DNA of 21,418 bases, from positions 1 to 21,418 of the forward strand of contig JAAYBY010000049.1 in NCBI GenBank assembly GCA_012729935.1, given 5' to 3'. Of the stretch, positions 6,941 through 14,300 are shown one piece after another (position 1 is the stretch's first letter; every line of letters starts with the position of its first letter). The notes below the pieces were generated by a model. The model worked only from the letters and a program-made list of their open reading frames with translations. It ran no database searches and was not told the DNA's origin. Origin of the DNA: Clostridiaceae bacterium. GTDB taxonomy: Bacteria; Bacillota; Clostridia; Saccharofermentanales; UBA5734. A program made the position numbers and the translations under genes.

Positions 6941-8214
6941 TGATCAACTTCAGCCTTGAAGATAAGCAGAATCGGAATTGATAACAGGAATGACAACAAG
7001 TAAATTAACTGAAACTGACTGAATTCGAGAATTGCGTTCTCGATTTTCGGCAGCCAGTTCATGATGATGCTGCCGATGATCGGACCCAGAAGCAGACTTA
7101 ACCCAAGCAGCGCGCCATACCATCCTTCATAGAGCGACCGATTCTTCTCCGGCATCAGGTCATATCGATAGTTCATAACAAAAATATTAAACCCGCTGTT
7201 GCCCGCACCGGAGAAAATGGGTGCCAGAAAAAGGAGCGGAACGGTGCGGCTGGTCAGGAAAAAGTAGACCAGAAATTCAATCGCTGCGATAAACGCCGTT
7301 AACTGGAACACTTTTTTCAAACCCATACGAACTTCGGCCTGGCGCCACATACGTGTGCAGATAATCATAACCAGATTCGAAATGACGGTGACAAACGATA
7401 TGAATTTATAATCCAGCTCAAGATAACGGAGCATATAGAGCGATGTATAGGAGGACGATATGGATATGGCTGCGTAGAAGAGGAGGATGAATATCAGAAA
7501 TCGGCGATACGGAATATTTTTAACCGGTTCAATAAACGACTGTATTGTAAAGCGTTTTTTTTGCTCGATTTCGTATTTTGTTTCCTTGATACCAACCAGC
7601 GTCAGAACATCCAGCAGAGATAGAATCAGGCTGGTGATAAAGACAATCAGGAAGCCGGCATAGGATTTTCCGGACCAGTCCAGAATAAACCCCATCGTAA
7701 TATTCGCGATGGTGAAAGCAATCCGCAGCCAGAAGCTCCGGCGGAAAATAAAGATGCTGCGCGCTCCTTTGGGGAACGAGTTCATCATCCAGATGTTGAA
7801 CCCAATGCTGTAGATACCCCAGAGGATGTTGCCACAGATGACCATGATGGTCACCAGTGACAGGATCACCAGATTGTTGGATGTTATCAATGGCAGGAAG
7901 ATGATGGAACAGACAAACAATCGTGAAAGAGTCAGTAATGTCAGCAAAAATGTTTTCCGGCGCGCCATGCGTTCAAAAATCAAATAAGAAAATAATCCGG
8001 CTATGGCAGCCCAGTTGATCGAGTTATTCATCAGGCCAACCAGAAAATCGGAACCGCCAAGAAAAACGATGTACCCTGACAAAAACATTCCGGACGTTAA
8101 GACCAGAGATGCATTAATAAAGATCCCGCTGAAAATAAAAAGCATATTCTTACGCTTTTCATGATCTTGCCAGTTTACACTCAACTGAGACAATCTGCGA
8201 GCGATGACAATCAC
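6928..8214 (-). CDS. Major facilitator superfamily transporter
   Basis: A 428-residue polytopic membrane protein with about twelve hydrophobic segments in two halves, separated near the middle by a charged cytoplasmic loop (around GIKETKYEIEQKKRF). Short basic loops such as FERMARRKTF and NSFPKGARSIFIFRRSFW fit MFS signature positions. The substrate is unknown; neighbours suggest a sugar or sugar derivative, but this gene has its own promoter and is not clearly in their operon. The frame opens with GTG at 8214. This start lacks an ideal Shine-Dalgarno sequence: GAGGTGA overlaps the GTG itself, and the next candidates are TTG codons seven and ten codons later or Met24. The predicted transcript start leaves only about 17 bases of leader. 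The C-terminus ends in a polar tail at the TAG inside a palindrome. Confidence 0.85.
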   Translation of the reverse strand: MIVIARRLSQLSVNWQDHEKRKNMLFIFSGIFINASLVLTSGMFLSGYIVFLGGSDFLVGLMNNSINWAAIAGLFSYLIFERMARRKTFLLTLLTLSRLFVCSIIFLPLITSNNLVILSLVTIMVICGNILWGIYSIGFNIWMMNSFPKGARSIFIFRRSFWLRIAFTIANITMGFILDWSGKSYAGFLIVFITSLILSLLDVLTLVGIKETKYEIEQKKRFTIQSFIEPVKNIPYRRFLIFILLFYAAISISSSYTSLYMLRYLELDYKFISFVTVISNLVMIICTRMWRQAEVRMGLKKVFQLTAFIAAIEFLVYFFLTSRTVPLLFLAPIFSGAGNSGFNIFVMNYRYDLMPEKNRSLYEGWYGALLGLSLLLGPIIGSIIMNWLPKIENAILEFSQFQLIYLLSFLLSIPILLIFKAEVDQQTD

Positions 8215-8237
8215 CTCACTGCCGGATTATTGACAAC

Positions 8238-8266
8238 AGTATAGTGGGCTTTACCACTTCCGACAA
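8238..8266 (-). promoter_or_regulatory. Promoter of the MFS transporter gene
   Basis: TTGTCG (8266-8261) and TATACT (8243-8238) on the minus strand are exactly 17 bases apart, giving a start near 8231. It lies between the DeoR-family gene and the transporter, so the transporter can be transcribed separately. Confidence 0.7.
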
Positions 8267-8331
8267 CCCCATATAGAAAATATCAGGAAAGATTTGCTCA
8301 GATACGATGATGCGGACTTCAGTGATTTCTG

Positions 8332-9117
8332 TTATCGCTTTTCATCCGGCATCAGAACCGTTACACCAACAGCCCGAAACGCCCTGACAATCGAGCAATC
8401 GGCTTCAGAATCGGTGACGAGAGTCTGCCCGCACGCCAGCGATGCAAAATTGATAAAACTCTCGCGGCCAAGCTTACTGCTGTCCGCCGCGATCATAACT
8501 TGATCAGAGCGGCTCATCATAGCCTGATTAATCTCAGCCTCCTCAGCATGATAAGTCGTCAGTCCGTTGACGATCGTAATGCCGTCTACGGAAAGGATTG
8601 CTTTATCGGCTTTGTATCGGCTGAGTTGAGTCACCGTGTCGCTTCCGAAAGTGAATCCGTACTGGGCATTGATTTTGCCGCCCAGCAGAATGACGCGCGT
8701 TGTCGGGTGAGCCCCCAGCTCCAACGCAACGGCAATCGAGTTGGTCAGGATATTCAGGTTGCGATGTTTTTTCAGCGCTATTGCAGCCAGCAGGGATGTG
8801 GTTCCGGAATTGATCATGATGATCTCGCCATCATGAACATGTTCAGACAATGTATCACCGATTAATTTTTTTTGTTCGGCGTTCTTCGTTTTTCTCTGGC
8901 GATACCCGCCCTGAAGAAAATGATCCAGTGTTGCAACCGCACCACCGGGAACACGTTCAAGCCGACCGCTGATTTCAAGCACTTTTAAATCGTTGCGGAT
9001 CGTCACCTCAGAAATGCTGAGCATTCGGCTGAGGTCGCTGACGCGAACACGCCCCTGTCGGCTCAGCTGATCGAGAATATATCGTCTGCGTGCTTCGATG
9101 TCGAGGCGTTCATCCAT
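8332..9117 (-). CDS. DeoR-family transcriptional regulator
   Basis: The 261-residue protein has a DeoR-type N-terminal winged helix (about 10-60), with VSDLSRMLSISEVTIRNDL and the wing GRLERVPGGA, followed by a sugar-phosphate-sensing domain related to ribose-5-phosphate isomerase, visible in INSGTTSLLAA, LTNSIAVALEL, LLGGKIN and IAADSSKLGRESF. Members are usually repressors released by a phosphorylated sugar. It follows the SIS-domain gene by 55 bases on the same strand, and GGAG is ten bases before the ATG. The pairing of a sugar-phosphate sensor with a sugar-phosphate isomerase-like enzyme suggests that it senses a substrate or product of that enzyme. Its targets could include this pair, the divergent TIM-barrel gene at 9929 or the neighbouring transporter; the sequence alone does not show which. 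Confidence 0.9.
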   Translation of the reverse strand: MDERLDIEARRRYILDQLSRQGRVRVSDLSRMLSISEVTIRNDLKVLEISGRLERVPGGAVATLDHFLQGGYRQRKTKNAEQKKLIGDTLSEHVHDGEIIMINSGTTSLLAAIALKKHRNLNILTNSIAVALELGAHPTTRVILLGGKINAQYGFTFGSDTVTQLSRYKADKAILSVDGITIVNGLTTYHAEEAEINQAMMSRSDQVMIAADSSKLGRESFINFASLACGQTLVTDSEADCSIVRAFRAVGVTVLMPDEKR

Positions 9118-9172
9118 GTCAGATCGGCTCCATTCCCTGCTTTCGCTGCAAATGAGAGATTGGGTTCATCCC

Positions 9173-9772
9173 CTATTGCGGTTGATTTAAACGTTCGCCG
9201 ACCGCTCCGCCTGGATGAATCAGAGCAAACTGCTCAGCTGTAAAGCCGGTTTCTTCGATCAAAGCACACAACAGTGCGTCAAAAATGGCTACAGTCGTCA
9301 TATAACTTGCGGTTGCCATCGAATTCAGTTTGTCACTTTCCTGCTCAATTTTCATCGGAATCAGAATATCCGACTGCCTGGCCAGAGGTGAAGAAAGATT
9401 TTCAGTCAAGGCAATTAGAATTGCTTTTTTCTTTTTGACCACGTCGATAATCGGGAGAAGTTCCACTGTTTTACCGCCGCGCGATACCATAATAACAACG
9501 TCACCTTCCTGAACACAGCCTAAACCACCATGAACCGCTTCTGCCGGTGACATGAATTTTGCCGGCCGCTCAATACAACAAAGCGAATGCGACAGTTTCA
9601 TGGTGGCTGCGCCTGAAGAGCCGCTGGCACAGGTTATGATTCGCTCTGCTTTCGCGCAGACATCGACAGCCCGTCCAAAGGCCTCCTCGTCAAGATACTC
9701 GAGCACACGCTCAACAGTTGCTGCTTCAATCCTCAAAGATTTTCGGGCTGCTGCCCATGATTCATTTTTCAT
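9173..9772 (-). CDS. SIS-domain phosphosugar isomerase-like protein (KpsF/GutQ type)
   Basis: A 199-residue single SIS domain. The N-terminal helix region (1-40) precedes a Rossmann-like core with ITCASGSSGAATMKLSHSL (46-64), which contains the Ser/Gly phosphosugar loop. It then has MSPAEAVHGGLGCVQ, VIMVSRGGKTVELL (93-106) with the second phosphate-binding Ser, and ALTENLSSPLARQSD. It ends with LIHPGGAVGERL (184-195), typical of arabinose-5-phosphate isomerases of the KpsF/GutQ group. The tandem CBS domains of full-length KpsF are absent, as in stand-alone SIS proteins that interconvert aldose and ketose phosphates. AAGGACGG precedes the ATG. Overlapping TATGAT elements at 9821-9831 may be its -10, but no good -35 is seen. 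It is divergent from the TIM-barrel gene and upstream of the DeoR gene. The exact substrate is unknown. Confidence 0.85.
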   Translation of the reverse strand: MKNESWAAARKSLRIEAATVERVLEYLDEEAFGRAVDVCAKAERIITCASGSSGAATMKLSHSLCCIERPAKFMSPAEAVHGGLGCVQEGDVVIMVSRGGKTVELLPIIDVVKKKKAILIALTENLSSPLARQSDILIPMKIEQESDKLNSMATASYMTTVAIFDALLCALIEETGFTAEQFALIHPGGAVGERLNQPQ

Positions 9773-9874
9773 TTCAATTCCGTCCTTTCAGGATATAATG
9801 ATCCGATCTTTCACGAATCCATCATATCATATTTCGTTATTGAAAACTACTCGTAAGCATAATCGAAAGCTCAG

Positions 9875-9903
9875 TTGACAGGATTATAAGATAACTGTAA
9901 GAT
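9875..9903 (+). promoter_or_regulatory. Strong promoter of the TIM-barrel/yjbQ transcript
   Basis: A consensus TTGACA (9875-9880) is followed after 17 bases by TAAGAT (9898-9903). The start would lie near 9910, leaving a short leader with GAGGTGA before the ATG at 9929. The divergent SIS gene begins about 100 bases to the left, so the shared region (9773-9928) could hold control sites for both directions; no clear dyad was seen in it. Confidence 0.8.
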
Positions 9904-9928
9904 AAAACCATCAAACGAGGTGATTAAT

Positions 9929-10630
9929 ATGTATTCAGGGATAAAACTAAAACCACCCTTCTTCGAAATCGGACCGAAAGCTTATCTCTATGGAGCTGAT
10001 GTGGTTGCACTGGCCAAAGCAGCTGATGCAGCATCAAAAAAGTATGGTGTGGACATCATTTTTACAACACCTTACGTCGACATCGTACCGGTCGTACAGG
10101 CAACCGAACGGCTTCATGTATTCGCCCCGCACATCGACCCGATCAAACCGGGCAGAGGCGTTGCAGACATTCTTCCGGAAGCGGTTAAGGCAGCCGGAGC
10201 GGTCGGTGTCATGCTGAACCATTCTGAAAAGCCATTGAGTATTTCGGAGCTGAAGCAGGCCATAGATCGCGCTGATGAAGTCGGTCTGGCCACGATCGTC
10301 TGTGCAGATTCCGTCGCCGAAGCGCGCGCCATCGCCAATCTTGCACCGAACATCATAGTCGCCGAACCGACCGGTTTGATCGGAACCGGCCAGACCAGCG
10401 ACATGGACTATGTGCTTGAATCCATCCGAATGATCAAGGAAGTCAATCCAGAGATCATGGTGCTTCAAGGAGCAGGTATCAGCAACGGGCAGGATGTCTA
10501 TCGTGTCATCTATGCCGGAGCAGAAGCAACTGGATCATCAAGCGGCATCACCAAGGCTGCTGATCCGGCCGCTATGGTTGAAGAAATGATTCGGGCCGTC
10601 CGGGAAGCCTGGGATGCCCGGTCAAAATAA
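9929..10630 (+). CDS. Triosephosphate isomerase family protein (archaeal-type TIM)
   Basis: The 233-residue product has the short archaeal-type TIM barrel. Catalytic positions are recognisable: Lys17 in FEIGPKAYLYG, His98 in LNHSEKP and Glu146 in VAEPTGLIGTG, with the phosphate loops GAGISNGQDV (181-190) and GSSSGITKA (202-210), and the archaeal-type HIDPIKPG (68-75). The Asn that precedes the catalytic Lys by two residues in classical enzymes is Gly15, so activity on glyceraldehyde-3-phosphate is uncertain; related TIM homologues isomerise other short sugar phosphates such as tetrulose phosphates. The start is the ATG at 9929 because AGGTGA lies five bases upstream; an in-frame GTG at 9920 overlaps that site. 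It is followed 40 bases later by the yjbQ-family gene under the same promoter. Confidence 0.85.
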   Translation: MYSGIKLKPPFFEIGPKAYLYGADVVALAKAADAASKKYGVDIIFTTPYVDIVPVVQATERLHVFAPHIDPIKPGRGVADILPEAVKAAGAVGVMLNHSEKPLSISELKQAIDRADEVGLATIVCADSVAEARAIANLAPNIIVAEPTGLIGTGQTSDMDYVLESIRMIKEVNPEIMVLQGAGISNGQDVYRVIYAGAEATGSSSGITKAADPAAMVEEMIRAVREAWDARSK

Positions 10631-10670
10631 AGAACAAACCGTCCAAATAATGTTAACAGGAGGCATGAAC

Positions 10671-11171
10671 ATGAACGTTTATCGCGAAAGCATCAAAGTC
10701 CAGTCAAAGGGTCTGCACCCGACATTTCATGACGTCACCAAGAACGTCAAGGAAATCGTCAAAAAGTCCGGTATCAAAAATGGTATCTGCGTTGTGTATT
10801 CACACCATACAACCTGTTCCGTCATGACACAGGAATGCTCACACGACAAAACCTATTTTGGTCTGGAATACCTGCAGCAGGATCTGTGTAACATCATGGA
10901 AAAACTGATCCCGACCTGCCGTGTAGAAGGCCAATATATGCATCCCGGTCCGGAGCATATTGATTTTGCCATGAGCGTCGGCGAAGAAGGCGAATGGACA
11001 AGCCTTAATACCGAAGCACATCTGCGTTCGTGCATTTTCGGCCGTTCCGAAAGCATCGTTATCGTAGACGGTGAAATGGATCTCGGCGAATTCGGCTATG
11101 TCTATTTCATCGACTGGGATCAGGTCCGCGCCCGTCCGAGAACCGTCCAGGTCCAGATTATCGGCGAATAA
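10671..11171 (+). CDS. YjbQ/UPF0047-family protein
   Basis: Members of this family (YjbQ, UPF0047) have weak thiamine-phosphate synthase activity in some reports, but their true role is unsettled. The 166-residue protein shows the family motifs SHHTTCSVMTQE (44-55), where the usual form is HHTTAxxx, then SLNTEAHLRSCIFGRS (111-126) and GEMDLGEFGYVYFIDWD (134-150), ending in RARPRTVQVQIIGE. It is about 30 residues longer than the common bacterial form, with the excess between about 56 and 110 (a Cys-containing helix region and MHPGPEHIDF). The usual Trp of LGTWQ is Phe here. The ATG at 10671 is chosen because AGGAGG lies seven bases upstream; an ATG at 10665 is too close. It is downstream of the TIM homologue and followed by a terminator. 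Confidence 0.85.
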   Translation: MNVYRESIKVQSKGLHPTFHDVTKNVKEIVKKSGIKNGICVVYSHHTTCSVMTQECSHDKTYFGLEYLQQDLCNIMEKLIPTCRVEGQYMHPGPEHIDFAMSVGEEGEWTSLNTEAHLRSCIFGRSESIVIVDGEMDLGEFGYVYFIDWDQVRARPRTVQVQIIGE

Positions 11172-11193
11172 TCAGTCATCAATCGTGATCGTT

Positions 11194-11225
11194 AAAAAGA
11201 CCCGGACCAACCGGGTCTTTTGTTT
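11194..11225. terminator. Bidirectional intrinsic terminator between yjbQ and the Gfo/Idh gene
   Basis: An 11-bp perfect stem (AAAAGACCCGG at 11195-11205, CCGGGTCTTTT at 11211-11221) encloses ACCAA. On the plus strand it ends in TTTTGTTT and on the minus strand in TTTTTAA, so it can stop transcription from both converging units. It lies 23 bases after the yjbQ stop. Confidence 0.9.
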
Positions 11226-11285
11226 CGTACAAATTCGAAATACTGGTAAATATTGCTTGTACGCGATGAAATCTATTTTCCAAAT

Positions 11286-12278
11286 TTACTGTTCTCTGAA
11301 CCCCAATTCAACCAGTTGAACCATTTCAGCAGCCCACTCCAGAGATACGGGTGGTATTTCTGACTGTCCGGCAATGTATTGAACAGCAGCGGCGAATTGT
11401 CTGTAATAGTTATGATCGGCCGCTAAAGAGACAGGTTGAGCAATATATTGACCGCTCTTTGTATCTCCAAAATAGAGACCGCTTTCATAAAGCCCGCTGC
11501 CTTTGACACAACAATGAAGAATACCCTGATCAAAGACGAGTCGTAATTCATCCGTGTGAGGTCCGGTATACCCCGTACAGTTGATTGTATATGGCGTACC
11601 CTTTTCGCCAACACCCATCATTGTATAGGAGGAAGGGATAACATACCCTTCCTTTGCAGTCAGATACTTCGCTGAAAACTGCACAGTTCTCTGGTTGAGA
11701 AAGAAATGAACACGATCCAGCTGGTGAACACCATAATTCAGTGCGATTCCGCCGCCGGACTGTTCATTTGACAGCTGCCAGCTGGAACGCCCGTCCCAGA
11801 AGTAATGCGTATGTATATGATCGGATACCGCACGCAGCGGACCTAAATCATGTGTCTCAATAAACGATTTGGCAGCCTGGAAAACAGCATGATACCGTTG
11901 CGTATGACAAACAGTTGCACGAATCTTATTCTCCTGGGCGGCCTGGATCATATCGAGACATTCTTGATAGGTATTCGCCAGTGCTTTCTCGATGATGATA
12001 TTCAAACCTTTTTTCGCACACGTGATGAAGACATCACGGTGCATGTAATGGGGCAGGTTAATGAGCACGGCGTCAAGCGACTCATTTTCAATCATTTCCA
12101 ACCAGTCCTGATAGATTTTACAATCAGCACCAATATCAGCAGCCACTTTCTCAGCTTTCGATACGGTACGGTTAGAAATCGCGACAAGTCTCACCTCCGG
12201 CTGCGCGATTAACGCAGCGCCGTTCGGCCGTGCAATAAAGCCGGCTCCCATCATTGCAAATCTGATTGGTTTTGGCAC
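11286..12278 (-). CDS. Gfo/Idh/MocA-family NAD(P)-dependent oxidoreductase
   Basis: An N-terminal Rossmann fold (IRFAMMGAGFIARPNG, 5-20) is followed by LINLPHYMHRD, the catalytic-lysine region IIIEKALAN (94-102) and a C-terminal alpha/beta domain with GGGIALNYGVHQLD (175-188). Family members oxidise or reduce sugars, inositols or related alcohols. Two hallmarks deviate: the usual Glu-Lys-Pro is Glu97-Lys98-Ala, and the Asp of the Lys-Asp-His catalytic set is Asn181, while Lys98 and His185 remain. The start is taken as GTG at 12278 because GGGGGA lies seven bases upstream and homology begins there; the frame stays open for about 40 more codons upstream. Length (330) is normal. It is downstream of the aldo/keto reductase but separated by 265 bases and a hairpin, so it may be a separate unit. 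The substrate is unknown. Confidence 0.85.
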   Translation of the reverse strand: MPKPIRFAMMGAGFIARPNGAALIAQPEVRLVAISNRTVSKAEKVAADIGADCKIYQDWLEMIENESLDAVLINLPHYMHRDVFITCAKKGLNIIIEKALANTYQECLDMIQAAQENKIRATVCHTQRYHAVFQAAKSFIETHDLGPLRAVSDHIHTHYFWDGRSSWQLSNEQSGGGIALNYGVHQLDRVHFFLNQRTVQFSAKYLTAKEGYVIPSSYTMMGVGEKGTPYTINCTGYTGPHTDELRLVFDQGILHCCVKGSGLYESGLYFGDTKSGQYIAQPVSLAADHNYYRQFAAAVQYIAGQSEIPPVSLEWAAEMVQLVELGFREQ

Positions 12279-12398
12279 GTCGATTCCCCCTTTTTTGAAG
12301 TGAAACGTTACATGATTATCGATTAGTTCGATATCTAAAGGACGCCCGTTCATAGAAGCAGATTGGTATGCAACCATTTTACCACGTCCATCGCTGTC
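12279..12398 (-). pseudogene. Possible decayed C-terminal tail of another Gfo/Idh/MocA oxidoreductase
   Basis: Directly upstream of, and in frame with, the oxidoreductase start, a 40-codon open stretch reads DSDGRGKMVAYQSASMNGRP followed by LDIELID and KKGGID. The AYQSA...GRPLDI pattern matches the usual last helix and strand at the C-terminus of Gfo/Idh/MocA proteins. A stop codon lies just before it, and the other frame immediately upstream (from about 12480) reads EFYDGYSDYFVQII, which resembles the preceding helix of the same family. This suggests a frameshifted remnant of a deleted paralogue. An extended -10 (TGGTAAAAT, 12384-12376) within it could serve the intact gene. The remaining bases to 12543 hold only a hairpin. 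The similarity is short and judged by eye. Confidence 0.35.
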
Positions 12399-12465
12399 TC
12401 ATCGTGATCATTCTCAGAACAATGATTTGCACAAAATAGTCTGAATAACCGTCATAAAACTCAAG

Positions 12466-12496
12466 CGGCAATCTCTGGTGTTACAAAAGATTGCCG
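12466..12496 (-). terminator. Hairpin downstream of the aldo/keto reductase, possible weak terminator
   Basis: A perfect 9-bp stem (CGGCAATCT and AGATTGCCG) encloses 13 bases. On the minus strand it is followed by CTTGAGTTTT, an interrupted T tract, so termination is probably partial. It lies about 48 bases after the aldo/keto reductase stop and could separate that operon from the Gfo/Idh gene. Confidence 0.5.
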
Positions 12497-12543
12497 GAAG
12501 AAGAGGATTGTTATATATTGCGTGTCAGCTTTGCAGCGATCTT

Positions 12544-13506
12544 CTATTTTTTCTTATCCTGTTTAAAATAGGCATTATTGTGCCAAAGTGAAGGATTGAT
12601 CAGGAGTTCAGGTACATCCCTAAACAGTTCTTTGGCCGTATTCTGGCCATTTGTTGACAAGGCAGGGCCTTCAATCAGCCTGACATTCTCTTCGATCTGC
12701 TCAATGGCTTCAGCACCGATCACCAGACTGGTGATTTCAGGAAGGTCCCTGACAAAAGACAAAGCCATTTGAGCGATGGACATGCCTTCTTGTTCTGCTA
12801 ATTCGTGGAGACTGCGGAGAAAAGGTGCAGCCTGGGCTAAATTAGGTGGAAGCTGATCAGGATCCATAAAGAAGAGACCCTGCAGAAAGACGCTGCGGGC
12901 AAATACCGTGATGTCAGCTGCTTTTAAGCGTTGCAGATGACCGGACCTGATCAGACGCTGATCAAAAATATTGATCGGAATTTGTGTCGCCTTAAAGACA
13001 TCGTGCTGAAGCATGACATCCAGATCGTTTCCGTGATAGACAGAAACGCCGGCTATGCCGATCAGATTTTCATTAACCAATCTCAGCATTATTTTAGCCA
13101 GATGCTTGCCATGGCGGTGCAGGTCTTCTGGACTGTGCATGAGGTAAATAGGTATCTTCGGCAGCCCCAGACGATCTAGCGACTGCTCGAGCTGCTCGCG
13201 AAGTGCTTTTTCAAGAACTACCTCATTTGATTCGATATCTGGCTGCAGTTTGAATTTGGTAACGATCAGCCGATCTGCATTGGCTTTATCTTTGAAATAA
13301 TGTCCGAGAACGACTTCTGAATCACCATAGCCCGCAGCAGTATCAAACGATTGTATCCCCAGCTCCTCAGATCTTTGCAGCAGTGCATGGCTCTTGCTTT
13401 CATCCGGTTTGCCCTGCTTGTTGGCAATCCCATATGCAACACCGAGCTGAACTGTTCCCAGAGTTAATTGAGTCATCGTGATACCACGCTGTGTGATGGT
13501 CTTCAT
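12544..13506 (-). CDS. Aldo/keto reductase family oxidoreductase
   Basis: A 320-residue TIM-barrel NAD(P)H-dependent reductase. The family tetrad is complete: Asp55 and Tyr60 (SFDTAAGYGDSE), Lys84 (IVTKFKL) and His124 (YLMHSPED). The N-terminus LTLGTVQLGVAYGIANKQGK and the late LVIGAEAIEQIEENV, which lines the cofactor phosphate pocket, are typical of the group acting on sugars or sugar-derived aldehydes. The ATG at 13506 is chosen because GGGAGG lies seven bases upstream; an alternative ATG at 13533 overlaps the aldolase stop as ATGA and would add nine residues. It is the third gene of a unit with the UroD-like protein and the HpcH/HpaI aldolase, so a role in reducing or oxidising the aldehyde made by the aldolase is a fair inference. 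Confidence 0.9.
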   Translation of the reverse strand: MKTITQRGITMTQLTLGTVQLGVAYGIANKQGKPDESKSHALLQRSEELGIQSFDTAAGYGDSEVVLGHYFKDKANADRLIVTKFKLQPDIESNEVVLEKALREQLEQSLDRLGLPKIPIYLMHSPEDLHRHGKHLAKIMLRLVNENLIGIAGVSVYHGNDLDVMLQHDVFKATQIPINIFDQRLIRSGHLQRLKAADITVFARSVFLQGLFFMDPDQLPPNLAQAAPFLRSLHELAEQEGMSIAQMALSFVRDLPEITSLVIGAEAIEQIEENVRLIEGPALSTNGQNTAKELFRDVPELLINPSLWHNNAYFKQDKKK

Positions 13507-13529
13507 ATAAGATCCTCCCTGCTGATCAA

Positions 13530-14300
13530 TCATCGGTTGCGAAAAGCCTGAACAATATCAATATAGTATTTGCCTAATCCGACGACATCAGCGCCCAGAT
13601 TGACAAACTGGTAACCCATGTCAATCAACGCATTCATGTTACCGACGCCACCGACTGTTCCGGCAAATTTGCCATATTTAGCCGCAACTTTCGCAACTTT
13701 TTCCCGTGTCTTGATCAGTTCGGGGTGATCAAAAACACCAGGATGTCCCAGAGATTGACTAAAGTCACCCGGTCCAAAGAATAGCATATCAATACCGGGC
13801 AGTTCAGCGATTGCTTCGATCTCTGCCAAAGGTTCTTTATCCTCGATCTGAACAATAACCAACCGCTCTTCATTGGCCTGTTTCAGGTAATCGAGAAAAT
13901 TAACCTGGCAAAAACCACCATCCGCGTTACCGCCATCGACCGGTCTTAGCCCGATGGGATGGAATTTTGTCTGCCGGACAACTTGTTTGGCATCAGCCAG
14001 ACTCATGATGTGTGGTACCATGATGCCGGTTGCGTCCATTTCAAGCGGCCAGACCAGCGAACTGTAGCTGCCGCGGGCAACCCGGACGATGATGTCCAGA
14101 TCGTAGGCTTTTGCAGCCAGAATTTGCTTTTCAATCTGGCTTAAGTCATTTGGCACATGTTCCATGTCTGTCCAGACACAGTCAAATCCCGCAATACCGG
14201 CGATTTCGACTGATCTGGAATCAGCCAGATTCAGTTTTATGGAACAGGCGGTTTGACCGCTGCGCAGAATTTTCAGTACTTTGCTTGGTTTCATGTTCAT
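13530..14300 (-). CDS. HpcH/HpaI-family class II pyruvate aldolase
   Basis: Members cleave 2-keto-3-deoxy acids or related 4-hydroxy-2-oxo compounds to pyruvate and an aldehyde, using a divalent metal. The 256-residue barrel shows the needed residues: His48 (WTDMEHVPND, the general base), Arg73 (IVRVARG), Gln151 and Glu153 (VQIEDKEPL) and Asp179 (FFGPGDFS), with Glu153 and Asp179 as metal ligands. PHIMSLADAKQVV and LRPVDGG are also typical. AGGAGG lies seven bases before the ATG and is placed within the last codons of the UroD-like gene, whose stop overlaps the start as ATGA, implying coupled translation. The aldo/keto reductase follows by 23 bases. The exact substrate is not readable, but a 2-keto-3-deoxy sugar acid would suit the surrounding genes. 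Confidence 0.9.
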   Translation of the reverse strand: MNMKPSKVLKILRSGQTACSIKLNLADSRSVEIAGIAGFDCVWTDMEHVPNDLSQIEKQILAAKAYDLDIIVRVARGSYSSLVWPLEMDATGIMVPHIMSLADAKQVVRQTKFHPIGLRPVDGGNADGGFCQVNFLDYLKQANEERLVIVQIEDKEPLAEIEAIAELPGIDMLFFGPGDFSQSLGHPGVFDHPELIKTREKVAKVAAKYGKFAGTVGGVGNMNALIDMGYQFVNLGADVVGLGKYYIDIVQAFRNR

